64,000 bases of DNA from Aliivibrio sp. EL58 (GCF_900312675.1 NZ_OMPC01000009.1:124001-188000), one strand, 5' to 3'. Positions 38,283 to 48,142 are shown, counted from the stretch's first letter. Numbers and translations: made by a program. The notes: a model not told the origin generated them from the sequence alone.

Positions 38283-40376
38283 TTAATTACCAACGGCTTG
38301 AACTATTCTTATTTGCTTCTCATCTGGAATTTCTTGATAAGAAAGAACTCGTAAATTAGGAATAGTATTTTTAACAAACTTGGCTAGCGTCGAACGTAAC
38401 ACCCCTGAAGTCAATAAGACCGCGGCTTCTCCTTTTAACTCTTGCTCTTGAGTCGCAAGTGTTAAAGAAGTTTGTAAACGCTCAGCTAATCCAGGCTCAA
38501 TACCAGTGCTTTCACCGCCTGATGCCTGCATGGTTTGATGCAATATTTGTTCCAACTCAGGAATTAAGGTTATAACAGGCATTTCTGCCTCTATACCATT
38601 GATTTCTTGAACAATTAGTCGTTTCAATGAAATTCGAACTGCTGCCGTCAAAATGTCAGGTTCTTGACTTTTTGGCGCATATTCCGACAAAGTTTGGACA
38701 ATGGTTCGAATATCACGAACTGGAATTGCTTCATTCAATAAATTCTGAAGCACTTTCACCACAGCACCTAATGGTAATTGTTCAGGAACTAATCCTTCTA
38801 CCAGTTTAGGTGAACTTTGTGAAAGCAGCTCTAATAAATTCTGAACTTCTTCATGCCCAAGCAGTTGTGCTGCATTATTGGTTAATAACTGGCTTAAGTG
38901 TGTAGCTAATACAGTTGCAGCATCAACTACCGTATACCCTAGTGCTTGAGCGTGTTCTCTTTGCTCAGCATTAATCCACACTGCTTCTAAACCAAAAGCA
39001 GGATCAAATGTTGGTTCACCTTCAATAGCACCATACACTTGGCCAGGGTTAATCGCTAATTCTTTGTCTGGTCTAATTTCAGCCTCACCTCCCGCAACCC
39101 CCATTAAGGTTATACGGTATACGTTTGGTGGTAGCTCTAAGTTATCTCGAATATGTACAGCTGGTACTAAGAAACCAAAGTCTTGGGATAATTTTTTACG
39201 AACCCCTTTAACGCGATCAAGTAATTCACCACCTTGCTCTTTATCTACCATTGGAATTAAGCGATAGCCCACTTCAAGCCCAATAACATCAACAGGTTGA
39301 ACATCATCCCATGATAGCTCTTTTGGTTTTGATGATGATATTTCCATTGGCGGAGCGGCTTTTTTATCTTCACTTTCTTGTGTTTTCTTCTTCGTTAGAT
39401 AATACGCCCAACCACCAGCAAGAAGTGCAAGTAAGATAAATGGAAAATGCGGCATCCCAGGGACAATACCCATTACAAACATAATACCTGCGGTTACCAT
39501 TAGTGCTTTAGGGTTATCAACGAGTTGGAATACTAATTGTTCACCCATATCTTCATCTGTGTTCTGGCGAGTAACCATGATCGCCGCACCGATAGACAGT
39601 AGTAACGATGGGATTTGAGCAACTAGACCATCACCTATGGTTAACAATGTGTAGATTTGGATTGCTTCACCAAAACCTAAATCAAATTGCGCCATACCAA
39701 TAGCAAGGCCACCAATAATGTTGATAAATAGAATAAGGATACCTGCAATTGCGTCCCCTTTTACAAATTTTGAAGCACCATCCATTGAACCGTAGAAATC
39801 AGCTTCTTTCGTAACTTCAAAACGACGCGTTCTTGCTTGTTCTTGATCGATTAATCCAGCGTTCAAATCCGCATCAATCGCCATTTGTTTACCTGGTAAT
39901 GCATCCAAGGTAAAACGTGCGCTTACTTCTGAAATACGACCCGCACCTTTGGTTACAACCATAAAGTTAATAATCATCAAGATAATAAATACGATCAAGC
40001 CCACGGCATAGTTACCGCCAATAACTACATTACCAAACGCATCGATTACGTTACCCGCAGCTCCAGGCCCTTCATGACCATGCAGCAATACCACACGCGT
40101 AGATGCAACGTTTAAGGCTAAACGGAGTAACGTTGACACTAGAAGAATTGTTGGAAAGGCTGCAAAATCTAGTGGACGTCGGGTATAGATAGTTACTAAT
40201 AAAACAACCATTGCGAGAGCAATATTAAAAGTAAACATCAAATCGAGTAAGAATGCAGGTATTGGTAAGATCACCATAGCTAAGGTGGATAGCACCAATA
40301 TTGGAGCACCTATTGGTGGTAAACGCTTACCTTGTAAGAAAGATAACTTATTTGGGAGTGGCATTTGAAATTTCAT
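38283..40376 (-). CDS. flhA: Flagellar export gate protein FlhA
   Basis: Largest membrane part of the flagellar type III export gate (697 aa). About eight membrane helices fill residues 20-320, with the conserved FHIPEP-like loop GRISEVSARFTLDALPGKQMAIDADLNAG. The cytoplasmic domain that docks export chaperones runs from about 350 to the end. It is first in the flhA-flhF-flhG-fliA-che transcript, with a sigma-54 promoter match 80-95 bases upstream. Confidence 0.97.
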   Translation of the reverse strand: MKFQMPLPNKLSFLQGKRLPPIGAPILVLSTLAMVILPIPAFLLDLMFTFNIALAMVVLLVTIYTRRPLDFAAFPTILLVSTLLRLALNVASTRVVLLHGHEGPGAAGNVIDAFGNVVIGGNYAVGLIVFIILMIINFMVVTKGAGRISEVSARFTLDALPGKQMAIDADLNAGLIDQEQARTRRFEVTKEADFYGSMDGASKFVKGDAIAGILILFINIIGGLAIGMAQFDLGFGEAIQIYTLLTIGDGLVAQIPSLLLSIGAAIMVTRQNTDEDMGEQLVFQLVDNPKALMVTAGIMFVMGIVPGMPHFPFILLALLAGGWAYYLTKKKTQESEDKKAAPPMEISSSKPKELSWDDVQPVDVIGLEVGYRLIPMVDKEQGGELLDRVKGVRKKLSQDFGFLVPAVHIRDNLELPPNVYRITLMGVAGGEAEIRPDKELAINPGQVYGAIEGEPTFDPAFGLEAVWINAEQREHAQALGYTVVDAATVLATHLSQLLTNNAAQLLGHEEVQNLLELLSQSSPKLVEGLVPEQLPLGAVVKVLQNLLNEAIPVRDIRTIVQTLSEYAPKSQEPDILTAAVRISLKRLIVQEINGIEAEMPVITLIPELEQILHQTMQASGGESTGIEPGLAERLQTSLTLATQEQELKGEAAVLLTSGVLRSTLAKFVKNTIPNLRVLSYQEIPDEKQIRIVQAVGN

Positions 40377-40456
40377 TAATTCCGCTTCTTATACTCGATT
40401 CTACTGTCAGTGTTCTAACAATAAATAACTAATCACATGAACTCGATCCCTACAAA

Positions 40457-40471
40457 GCAAATTTCGAGCCA
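40457..40471 (-). promoter_or_regulatory. Sigma-54 promoter of flhA
   Basis: Read on the minus strand, TGGCTCGAAATTTGC has GG and GC at the exact -24/-12 spacing and matches TGGCACG-N4-TTGC well. It lies 81 bases upstream of the flhA ATG. Confidence 0.75.
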
Positions 40472-40639
40472 GATTAATGTCACTTTTTTGGCTTTGTCGT
40501 ATCACTTTTCTGACAGATATAACAGTAATCACAAAACTTAAATTAAGCACTTAATTTTTAAGGAAAAAGATCAATCTAGATTGAATATTATCGCGTCATT
40601 TGTATAATTATATTAATTATTTCTTTATCTGGTAGTAGC

Positions 40640-41314
40640 ATGGCTGATGTATCTCTTAGTACTAATCAAAATGTACTGAATAAAATGGATATCGGCGGTA
40701 GGGTCATTATCGAAGTTACATGTCCAAATGGGCAATCAGCTCAAGCAAGTTCAATATTAGTTGGGTTTAAAAAAGGCCAATATATATTTATTGATTATCC
40801 TGCATCTCCCCCATTAGAGTTCAACAAAATCTACTTAGAAGGGGCTGAAGTTACTTTTAGGGCTGTGACTAATACGACACATCGAGATGTTATTGCATTT
40901 AGAACTCAAATCCACTCGGTGATTTACCGTCCTATGGAGATGATCTGCCTTCATGCGCCAAGCAGTATCTCAATGAGACAGATCCGAACTCATCAGCGAC
41001 TTGATACAGAGTTTTCATGTAACTTAGCGGTAGGAAATCATAATCTGACTGGGCGAATGGTCGACTTTTCTGCTGGCGGGTGTGCGGTTTCACTGCCTGC
41101 AAAACTCAACGCCAACAACCTTATTAATCAAAAGGTTATAATCTCAATTGAGCTTGACGGGGTAGAGCCAATCTCGGTAAAAGGAGAGATAAAAAATGTC
41201 GAAGCAAAAGAGAACCAATCAAAACTGGGAGTAATGTTTGAGCTAAATAGCCTTAGTGAATCCGAGTTACAAACCCTTCATCACCAATGCATTCTTAAAA
41301 GCTGGTCTGTATAA
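40640..41314 (+). CDS. PilZ-domain c-di-GMP-binding protein
   Basis: Cytoplasmic protein (224 aa) with an N-terminal YcgR/PilZN-like beta domain (residues about 15-105) and a C-terminal PilZ domain. The c-di-GMP signature is intact: RTHQR (RxxxR) followed by DFSAGG (DxSxxG). It is the only plus-strand gene in the motility region, placed between flhB (convergent, 11-base gap) and flhA (divergent). Position suggests motility or flagellar control by c-di-GMP, as for YcgR, but vibrios have several PilZ proteins with other roles, so this is inference. No basic motor-binding region can be singled out. Confidence 0.85.
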   Translation: MADVSLSTNQNVLNKMDIGGRVIIEVTCPNGQSAQASSILVGFKKGQYIFIDYPASPPLEFNKIYLEGAEVTFRAVTNTTHRDVIAFRTQIHSVIYRPMEMICLHAPSSISMRQIRTHQRLDTEFSCNLAVGNHNLTGRMVDFSAGGCAVSLPAKLNANNLINQKVIISIELDGVEPISVKGEIKNVEAKENQSKLGVMFELNSLSESELQTLHHQCILKSWSV

Positions 41315-41325
41315 AAAGAAAATCA

Positions 41326-42456
41326 CTACTTCTTTAGTTCATCAGGTATTGTTAGCGTATCTTTATCAAGCTCAGGTCGTGTTCCGCCCTTCTTCTTGTA
41401 TTGCTTCATCTGAAATATATACGCTAAAATTTGTGCTACTGCAGCAAACAACCCATCAGGAATTTGCTGCTCCACTTCCGTCGAGTGATAAAGTGCACGA
41501 GCAAGCGGTGGCGCAGGTAAGATATCAATATTATGCTCACGAGCAATTTCTCGGATCTTCATTGCGATATGATCCACCCCTTTTGCAACCACAATTGGCG
41601 CTGAGTCTTTGCTTTGATCATAACGTAATGCCACAGAATAGTGCTCAGGGTTGGTAACAATAACGTCAGCTGATGGAACATCTGCCATCATTCTTCGTTG
41701 TGTCATTTCTCGTTGAAGCATACGGATACGCCCTTTTACTTCAGGCTTACCCTCTGTTTCTTTATATTCGTCTTTAATTTCTTGTTTAGTCATTTTCAAT
41801 TGATTGGCGTGTTGCCAAATTTGAAATGGAATATCAATCGCCACCACTATCAATAATGTACAACTGATCAATAAGATAAAGTTTAATAGAATATCCAAAG
41901 AGTGAAAAATATTGGCTGGATAAGTATCTAGACTTAACTGGAAAAGATCCGCTTTACTTTTATCTATCAGATAAAACGCTGTTCCCCCTACTAAAGAGAC
42001 TTTTAATATCGACTTTAAAAGCTCAACCCAACTTTGCATACCAAACATACGTTTAATACCAGACATAGGGTTCATTTTTGAGGGTTTTGGCATCGCAGCT
42101 TCTGCCGAAAAACTGATCCCACCAAGCCCTGCAGCTCCAAGCAAAGCAGCAACAAATAGCGTAATAAGGATTAAGAAAACAGGGAATACAAGTGCAATTA
42201 AGGCACCGCCAACAATTTCTAATAATTTATTGGTGTCATAAATCTCTTCTCGTGAAATAGAAAAGAAACGTTCCATTATAGAAAATAATGCTTTGGCTAC
42301 ATCTTCACCAAACCACATTAATGCAACTGAACCACATACCAATACTGATACCGACGCCAACTCTTTTGACCTTGCAACCTGCCCTTTGTCTTTGGCCTGT
42401 TGCAAGCGTTTGGCCGTGGCGTCTTCCGTGCGTTCTTGACCGTCACTTTCAGCCAT
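41326..42456 (-). CDS. flhB: Flagellar export switch protein FlhB
   Basis: Export gate component (376 aa) that changes secretion from rod/hook to filament proteins. It has four membrane helices in residues 30-215 and a cytoplasmic domain with the autocleavage site, which reads NPEH (VIVTNPEHYSVALRYD) instead of the common NPTH. The Asn-Pro pair needed for cleavage is kept. The last gene of the fliK-flhB transcript, it converges on the PilZ gene and lies 30 bases after fliR. Confidence 0.96.
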   Translation of the reverse strand: MAESDGQERTEDATAKRLQQAKDKGQVARSKELASVSVLVCGSVALMWFGEDVAKALFSIMERFFSISREEIYDTNKLLEIVGGALIALVFPVFLILITLFVAALLGAAGLGGISFSAEAAMPKPSKMNPMSGIKRMFGMQSWVELLKSILKVSLVGGTAFYLIDKSKADLFQLSLDTYPANIFHSLDILLNFILLISCTLLIVVAIDIPFQIWQHANQLKMTKQEIKDEYKETEGKPEVKGRIRMLQREMTQRRMMADVPSADVIVTNPEHYSVALRYDQSKDSAPIVVAKGVDHIAMKIREIAREHNIDILPAPPLARALYHSTEVEQQIPDGLFAAVAQILAYIFQMKQYKKKGGTRPELDKDTLTIPDELKK

Positions 42457-42486
42457 AGCTGACCTCCATACTCTTAATTATAACCA

Positions 42487-43269
42487 TTAACAGTCTAGCC
42501 TAATCAAACTACAGATCTGCTCTTCAGCACGGATCCAGTGCAATTCATAATGATTAAATAAGCCAAGTATAATGTAAGACGTTAGTAATAAACCGACGAG
42601 TAGTGCAAAAGCAAAACCTAATGAAAATATATTTAGTTGCGGCGCGGCACGAGTCATTACACCAAAGGATAAGTTTACGGTTAATAGGGCAATAATGGCA
42701 GATAAAGACATACTGAGGCCCGCTTTCATCATGATCCCAAGCCAACTAGCCAGAGATTGATAATCTACACTTGTGAGTTTTCCAGCACCAACCGGTAGCG
42801 TAGTAAAACTTATCACTGCAAAGTTAATCATTTTTAAGTGTCCATCGGTTGCTAAAAAAAATAGAATCGATAAAAACATGAATAACTGGCCTAATAGCGG
42901 TGTATTCTGACCATTCGCGGGGTCAACCATGGAGGCAAAGCCTAAGCTCGATTGCATACCAATAATTTGACCTAGTAATACAAAAGTTTGAGTAACAAAG
43001 ACAGTTACCATTCCCATTGCAACACCAATAATTATCTGCTCTGCTGTAGTCATAAAACCTTGAAATGACATTAGCTTAATTTCTGGGGGCATTGCTGGGA
43101 TCATAGGCATCACAGCAAAAGTGATACTTAGTCCTAAATAGAGCCGAATTCTAGGCGAAACAAATCGAGCCCCAAATACTGACATCACCATTAGCATGGC
43201 GGAGATGCGCGTATAAGGCCAAAAATAGGTCGCAATAAAATCTAATACTATTTGAGTTGGGTATTCCAT
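42487..43269 (-). CDS. fliR: Flagellar export gate protein FliR
   Basis: Inner-membrane protein (260 aa) of the FliPQR export channel, with about six helices. Typical family stretches are YTRISAMLMVMSVFGARFVSPRIRLYLG and QIIGMQSSLGFASMVDPANGQNTPLLGQ cut at the conserved GQ. It lies 18 bases after fliQ and 30 before flhB. Confidence 0.95.
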   Translation of the reverse strand: MEYPTQIVLDFIATYFWPYTRISAMLMVMSVFGARFVSPRIRLYLGLSITFAVMPMIPAMPPEIKLMSFQGFMTTAEQIIIGVAMGMVTVFVTQTFVLLGQIIGMQSSLGFASMVDPANGQNTPLLGQLFMFLSILFFLATDGHLKMINFAVISFTTLPVGAGKLTSVDYQSLASWLGIMMKAGLSMSLSAIIALLTVNLSFGVMTRAAPQLNIFSLGFAFALLVGLLLTSYIILGLFNHYELHWIRAEEQICSLIRLDC

Positions 43270-43287
43270 AATGTCAATTCATGGGTT

Positions 43288-43557
43288 TTAATAAAGTATT
43301 GTCGGCATTCGAGCGATAATCTCATAAAAATATTCCATTAACATTCGAGTCATCCAATGCCCGAACAGCATCAATGCCAATAGTGTTACGATTAAACGCG
43401 GTAAAAAGCTTAACGTTTGTTCATTGATAGAAGTTGCGGCTTGAAAAACGGCAACCACTAAACCAATTAATAGACTCGGTATGATAATGGCACACACCAT
43501 GATAAGTACCATGTAGAGTGCACCACGAAATATCTCAATCGCCATTTCAGGGGTCAT
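43288..43557 (-). CDS. fliQ: Flagellar export gate protein FliQ
   Basis: Small two-helix membrane protein (89 aa) of the FliPQR channel: MTPEMAIEIFRGALYMVLIM, then QAATSINEQTLSFLPRLIVT. The frame is open to 43590, but the ATG at 43557 has GGAG 7 bases upstream and gives the usual family length. It lies 10 bases after the fliP stop. Confidence 0.95.
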   Translation of the reverse strand: MTPEMAIEIFRGALYMVLIMVCAIIIPSLLIGLVVAVFQAATSINEQTLSFLPRLIVTLLALMLFGHWMTRMLMEYFYEIIARMPTILY

Positions 43558-43567
43558 ATTCGTGCTC

Positions 43568-44437
43568 CTACGTACTAAAACTGCCAGCAAGTGTTGAAAG
43601 TATTAAATTCCAACCATCAACCAATACAAACAACATCAGCTTAAATGGCAATGAAACAATCATTGGTGAAAGCATCATCATACCCATGGCCATCAAAACA
43701 GATGCCACAACCAAGTCAATAATGAGGAAAGGCAAGAAAAGCATAAAACCAATCTGGAACGCTGTTTTCAATTCAGAGGTAATGAACGCGGGAATAACCA
43801 CTGTAATAGGCACATCTTCTGGGTTATCAACTTCTACTCCAGACATATTTACAAAGGTTTCTAGGTCTTTCACTCGCGTTTGTGCCAGCATAAACTCTTT
43901 CATTGGGATTTGAGCGCTATCAAACGCTTCACGAGCGGTAATGTCTTCATTGATATAAGGTTGAATTGCCGTTTCGTTCACCTTATCAAACACGGGAGCC
44001 ATGATAAAAAAGGTTAAAAACATCGCAATACCAATAATCACTTGGTTTGAAGGCGTTTGTTGTAACCCCATGGCTTGTCGTAATATCGACATGACTACAA
44101 CAATACGAGTAAATGAGGTCATCAAAATAACCATTGCTGGCAAAAAGCCCAACATGGTCATTAACGCCAGTATTTGAAGGTTTACTGAATAATCTTCACC
44201 GCCACTGGCATTGCTTGTCATAGTAAACGCAGGAATACCACCACCAGAGCTGCTACCTTGAGCAATAGTTTTAGCTGCACCCGAATCTTTTTCCATCGCC
44301 GTCACAGTCATGCTTTCACCACTGGCTGCGGTAGCTGGGATGGCGCTTGCTAAATCATCTACCGCCCACGCAGAAGATGCCATGAATAAGAGTGAAAAAA
44401 CCGCCAAAGTGGCGGCAATTAAATTAGTTTTTAGCAT
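43568..44437 (-). CDS. fliP: Flagellar export gate protein FliP
   Basis: FliP (289 aa) has a cleavable signal peptide ([20 protein letters not shown]), a periplasmic linker, and four membrane helices with the signatures [18 protein letters not shown] and [23 protein letters not shown] split by the membrane core. It forms the core of the export pore with FliQ and FliR. It overlaps fliO by 14 bases. Confidence 0.96.
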   Translation of the reverse strand: MLKTNLIAATLAVFSLLFMASSAWAVDDLASAIPATAASGESMTVTAMEKDSGAAKTIAQGSSSGGGIPAFTMTSNASGGEDYSVNLQILALMTMLGFLPAMVILMTSFTRIVVVMSILRQAMGLQQTPSNQVIIGIAMFLTFFIMAPVFDKVNETAIQPYINEDITAREAFDSAQIPMKEFMLAQTRVKDLETFVNMSGVEVDNPEDVPITVVIPAFITSELKTAFQIGFMLFLPFLIIDLVVASVLMAMGMMMLSPMIVSLPFKLMLFVLVDGWNLILSTLAGSFST

Positions 44438-44810
44438 CTTTTTTCATCAGTTGGCTTAGTTGTGCAGAGAATGGCGCTAGTTTGCTCTCGCTGATTTCCA
44501 GCGGTTTCTCGAGCTTACTCAGCATATTGATATTTTGAGAAGTAATCCCGATAAGGAATTGCTCTTCTCCAACTTGAACTACAGCAATACGCTCTTTAGT
44601 TCCTACTGGCAGTTGTTTAACAATACTCATCGCACTGCCTGAACCACCAACCACACCAGGTACTCTCATTCGCTTTAATAGCCATGCAAAAAATAGAATT
44701 AATGCGATGACAAAAACAAGTGACCCTAAAGTGGCCGCTAAATCTACATTAGCTGAACCTGCGGCAAATAAAGGAAAGGGCATCAATGCCAATAACCATA
44801 GCTGTTTCAT
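44424..44810 (-). CDS. fliO: Flagellar assembly protein FliO
   Basis: Short bitopic membrane protein (128 aa) that helps FliP assemble. It has an N-terminal signal-like helix ([15 protein letters not shown]), a membrane helix ([18 protein letters not shown]) and a cytoplasmic domain with [24 protein letters not shown]. It overlaps fliP by 14 bases and lies 28 bases after fliN. Confidence 0.9.
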   Translation of the reverse strand: MKQLWLLALMPFPLFAAGSANVDLAATLGSLVFVIALILFFAWLLKRMRVPGVVGGSGSAMSIVKQLPVGTKERIAVVQVGEEQFLIGITSQNINMLSKLEKPLEISESKLAPFSAQLSQLMKKDAKN

Positions 44811-44838
44811 ACCCTTCCTTTTATTTAATATTGCTTAA

Positions 44839-45228
44839 TTAGCGTAGTTTTTTAATGCGCTCAGTTTGGCTGATAACGTCAGTTAAACGAATACCAAACT
44901 TGTCATTTACGACAACCACTTCACCATGAGCGATAAGTGTGCCATTAACCATAACATCTAGTGATTCACCAGCGATACGGTCAAGTTCAACCACAGAACC
45001 TTGGTTAAGTTGTAATAAATTACGAATACTAATATGTGAACGCCCTACTTCCATAGAGATAGTCACTGGAATATCTAAAATAGTATCAAGCTTACGACGT
45101 TCATCTTCATTGAACGATGGTTCTTTCGCTTCTAAATCATCCAAAGGTGCTGCTACTGCCTGAGCATCAGCACTTTCACTTAGTGCAGCTGCCCATTCGT
45201 CAGCCATCTGTTGTTCATTTGAATCCAT
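44839..45228 (-). CDS. fliN: Flagellar motor switch protein FliN
   Basis: C-ring component (129 aa). An acidic N-terminal region precedes the SpoA (surface presentation) domain, LDIPVTISMEVGRSHISIRNLLQLNQGSVVELD in overlapping blocks and NDKFGIRLTDVIS. It lies 22 bases after fliM. Confidence 0.96.
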   Translation of the reverse strand: MDSNEQQMADEWAAALSESADAQAVAAPLDDLEAKEPSFNEDERRKLDTILDIPVTISMEVGRSHISIRNLLQLNQGSVVELDRIAGESLDVMVNGTLIAHGEVVVVNDKFGIRLTDVISQTERIKKLR

Positions 45229-45250
45229 GATCCATTACCTTCTCTATTTC

Positions 45251-46285
45251 TTATTCGTCGTCATCTAGATCAAATAATACGTCTTTACCTAAGAAGGCTA
45301 AATCCGTCTTCACCATATCTGGACGTTTAATTTTTTCAGTGATCTGTACTGCTAATTTGTCGTTAGATTTTCCAACTTTACCGCGGTAAGTTGGTAATTC
45401 CTCGACAAATACAGTCGCAGCTTCAGGCATTTCAACCGGAATAATATCACCTGCTTCTAAATCCATTAGATCGCGCAATGAAATTTTGCTTTCTAATAGA
45501 TTAACTTTCATTTCAACTGGAATATCCATGATCTCATCGCGAAGTGCTTTACTCCAACGAACATCAGTGTCCATCTTGTCACTTTGAACACCTGCATCAA
45601 GTAATTCACGGATAGGTTCAACCATTGAGTATGGGAAAACAACGTGGAAATCACCGCCGCCGCCATCAACTTCAATATGGAATGAGCTCACAACAATCAC
45701 TTCTGTTGGGCTCACTATATTCGCCATGGTTGGGTTAACTTCTGAGTCTAAATACTCAAATTCAACCCCCATTACTGGTGACCATGCTTCTTTATAATCT
45801 TCGAAGATTACTTTTAATAGTAGCTGAATAATTCGACGCTCTGTTGGCGTAAATTCTCTACCTTCAATCTTAGCGTGGAAGCGTCCGTCACCACCGAAGA
45901 AGTTTTCAACCAAAATAAAGACTAAACGCGCTTCCATCGTAACTAAAGCCGTTCCTTTCAATGGACGAAAACGCACCATATTCAAACTGGTAGGTACATA
46001 TAGTGTATTTTGATATTCACCAAACTTCACCATTGATACGCCATTAATTGATACTTCAGCGGTTTTTCTTAGCATATTAAACAGGCTAATACGCATATGG
46101 CGCGCAAAGCGTTCGTTGATCAATTCCAGTGTTGGCATTCGACCACGAACGATTCGGTCTTGTGATGAGAAATCAAAGTTCTTCATTGAACCTACATTTT
46201 CATCACTACCGACAACTTCATCTTCAACGTCATCTACACCGTGGAGTAGAGCATCAATTTCATCTTGGGATAATAGATCTGTCAC
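45251..46285 (-). CDS. fliM: Flagellar motor switch protein FliM
   Basis: C-ring protein (344 aa) that receives CheY-P. The N-terminal CheY-docking peptide is MTDLLSQDEIDALLHGVDD. The middle CheC-like domain (residues about 45-230) has a poly-Gly stretch at VDGGGGDFHVVFPYS, and the C-terminal SpoA domain pairs with FliN. It lies 7 bases after fliL. Confidence 0.97.
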   Translation of the reverse strand: MTDLLSQDEIDALLHGVDDVEDEVVGSDENVGSMKNFDFSSQDRIVRGRMPTLELINERFARHMRISLFNMLRKTAEVSINGVSMVKFGEYQNTLYVPTSLNMVRFRPLKGTALVTMEARLVFILVENFFGGDGRFHAKIEGREFTPTERRIIQLLLKVIFEDYKEAWSPVMGVEFEYLDSEVNPTMANIVSPTEVIVVSSFHIEVDGGGGDFHVVFPYSMVEPIRELLDAGVQSDKMDTDVRWSKALRDEIMDIPVEMKVNLLESKISLRDLMDLEAGDIIPVEMPEAATVFVEELPTYRGKVGKSNDKLAVQITEKIKRPDMVKTDLAFLGKDVLFDLDDDE

Positions 46286-46292
46286 ATTTAAC

Positions 46293-46778
46293 CTATTGCA
46301 TTACAAAGTCAGTAAATAATACTTTTTCTATTACAGGTTTCGCTGTAATTTTAGTAAAGGCATCTTGAATATCTCGTGTCGCCTGTTCACGTAGTTCTAT
46401 TCGTCCACGAGGCTCTCTTAATTGCTCAACAGTCGCAGCAGCAAATGTTGACAGTAAAGCGCTTTCAACTAAAGGCGTATGTTGCTGTGCAATGGCTTCA
46501 TTATCAGTACCTCGCATCATCACTTGTACTTTCAATTGAACTAATCGGTCACGTTTATCACCCGTGACATTAAAAATAAAAGGTTGAGGCAGGTTTAAAT
46601 ATAGCGCCGGCATTTTCGCTTCTAATGCAGCAATATCTTGCTCTGTAGGTTCTGCTGCTGGCTCACCAGATAAAAAGAACCAAGCTGCTGCACCACCGCC
46701 ACTCAGTAATAATACAATCAATGCGATGATAATGATCAGTTTCTTCTTATTTTTAGGCGCGTCACCTTGCTCTGCCAT
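46293..46778 (-). CDS. fliL: Flagellar basal-body protein FliL
   Basis: Single-helix membrane protein (161 aa) that surrounds the stator and supports motor torque. A short cytoplasmic N-terminus is followed by the helix LIIIIALIVLLLSGGGAAAWFFL and a periplasmic stomatin-like domain ending in VIEKVLFTDFVMQ, with the family block YLNLPQPFIFNV. A 70-base gap separates it from fliK. Confidence 0.94.
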   Translation of the reverse strand: MAEQGDAPKNKKKLIIIIALIVLLLSGGGAAAWFFLSGEPAAEPTEQDIAALEAKMPALYLNLPQPFIFNVTGDKRDRLVQLKVQVMMRGTDNEAIAQQHTPLVESALLSTFAAATVEQLREPRGRIELREQATRDIQDAFTKITAKPVIEKVLFTDFVMQ

Positions 46779-46848
46779 TGTACTTCCTCTTAGGTAAATC
46801 GTTAATTATTATTCTAAAATCACGGCCGATAATGGCGTAGCATAAAGT

Positions 46849-48057
46849 TTATGCGTAAAAACTGATGCCATCATTAGGTTTTGATACTTGCACACTGACT
46901 TCATGCTCTTCAGAAGACGCTTCACTAAAACCAGAACCTTGACGAGAAGACTCTTCTTTTTGATAACCATACTGTGAAGAATCACCTGAACTTTGCTGCT
47001 GTACTGAAGTATCGGCTAATTGAATACCTTGTTGAGCAAACATTTCTCGTAGACGAGGTAAACTTTGTTCTATCGCATCACGAGCTTGTTGGTTTGACAC
47101 GGTAAATTGAACCCCTGCACTATCAGCGCCCATGTTTAGGCGAATATGCATGCGTCCCATTTCTGGCGGATCAAGACGAATATCAACATGCTTTAAGTTT
47201 TTCGCCATCATCATATTGATTCGTTCAGCCACTTCATCGCTAACTTGTTCTTGGCGAATGTTCAATGGCGCCGTTGCTGGATCCGTTTTCTGAGCGGCTG
47301 CCGCTTGCTGTGTCGCCGTGGTTCCTGATGCTGTTGCTAGTTGTTGAGCAAAAGAGTCTGCTGTTTTTGATTCCGTTAAACTTACCGTTTCACCATTAGT
47401 AACGGCAGTCATACCCAATGCTGATATATCCATTTTGGCTTTTTGTGCATCGGCTAATTTACCTGATTCGGCTTCTGCCTTGCCAATAAGAGCCGTTGCT
47501 GTTAACAACTCTTTAGTTGATTCTTTATTTCCTGAGGCTTCACCTTTGGTTTGAGTTTCCCCATTAGCTACTTTGGATTGTTGCCCCCATTGGATCTCTT
47601 TTACAGGATCTGATTCATCTCCTGTTGTTTTACTGCTTTCCTTTCCTGTAACTACAGCAACACTTGCTTGAGTCATTACCAACTCTGATTCTTGTTGCTC
47701 TGTTTCTTCGCCAGTATTTTCGGCTGACTTATCACTCTCTTTCTTTAACGTGCCATTAGCTTGGTCAAGGCGAGATAATAACTCAGAGCCTTCACCTACT
47801 TTATCTTCGACCGTATCTTCTTTTGTTACTTCAGCGTCTGATTTTTCTTTTTTTCCAGTTAAAACGGCCTCATTTGCTGCAGTTTTCTCTTCTGCCGCTA
47901 CTTTTTTGGCGTCTTCTTTTTCACTCAATCCCATCAACTCTTTTAGCTCTTCAACAAAGCCTTCAGATTCAGTTTTGTCTGCGGCAGCCGTTTTGGTATC
48001 AGGCTTTACAGGCACATTTTTATTGATACTGTTTAATGATAGGTCATGACTGCTCAT
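46849..48057 (-). CDS. fliK: Flagellar hook-length control protein FliK
   Basis: Secreted molecular ruler (402 aa) that triggers the FlhB switch. The N-terminal two thirds are low-complexity (Lys, Glu, Ala, Thr); the conserved C-terminal domain starts near residue 270 with ERINMMMAKNLKHVDIRLDPPEMGRMHIR split at the conserved LDPPxMG, followed by QQARDAIEQSLPRLREMF. The ATG at 48057 gives the sensible start; the frame extends to 48111. It has its own sigma-54 promoter match and leads the operon down to flhB. Confidence 0.9.
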   Translation of the reverse strand: MSSHDLSLNSINKNVPVKPDTKTAAADKTESEGFVEELKELMGLSEKEDAKKVAAEEKTAANEAVLTGKKEKSDAEVTKEDTVEDKVGEGSELLSRLDQANGTLKKESDKSAENTGEETEQQESELVMTQASVAVVTGKESSKTTGDESDPVKEIQWGQQSKVANGETQTKGEASGNKESTKELLTATALIGKAEAESGKLADAQKAKMDISALGMTAVTNGETVSLTESKTADSFAQQLATASGTTATQQAAAAQKTDPATAPLNIRQEQVSDEVAERINMMMAKNLKHVDIRLDPPEMGRMHIRLNMGADSAGVQFTVSNQQARDAIEQSLPRLREMFAQQGIQLADTSVQQQSSGDSSQYGYQKEESSRQGSGFSEASSEEHEVSVQVSKPNDGISFYA

Positions 48058-48127
48058 AGTATATTCTCTACATTGAGTGTGGATTTTTTGACAAGAGCAA
48101 TAGTAGCTCAACGTTTGATATTTTAAA

Positions 48128-48142
48128 GCAAATATTAAGCCA
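48128..48142 (-). promoter_or_regulatory. Sigma-54 promoter of fliK operon
   Basis: Read on the minus strand, TGGCTTAATATTTGC has GG and GC at exact -24/-12 spacing. It lies in the only sizeable gap (134 bases from fliJ stop to fliK ATG) within the fliE-flhB stretch. Confidence 0.65.
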
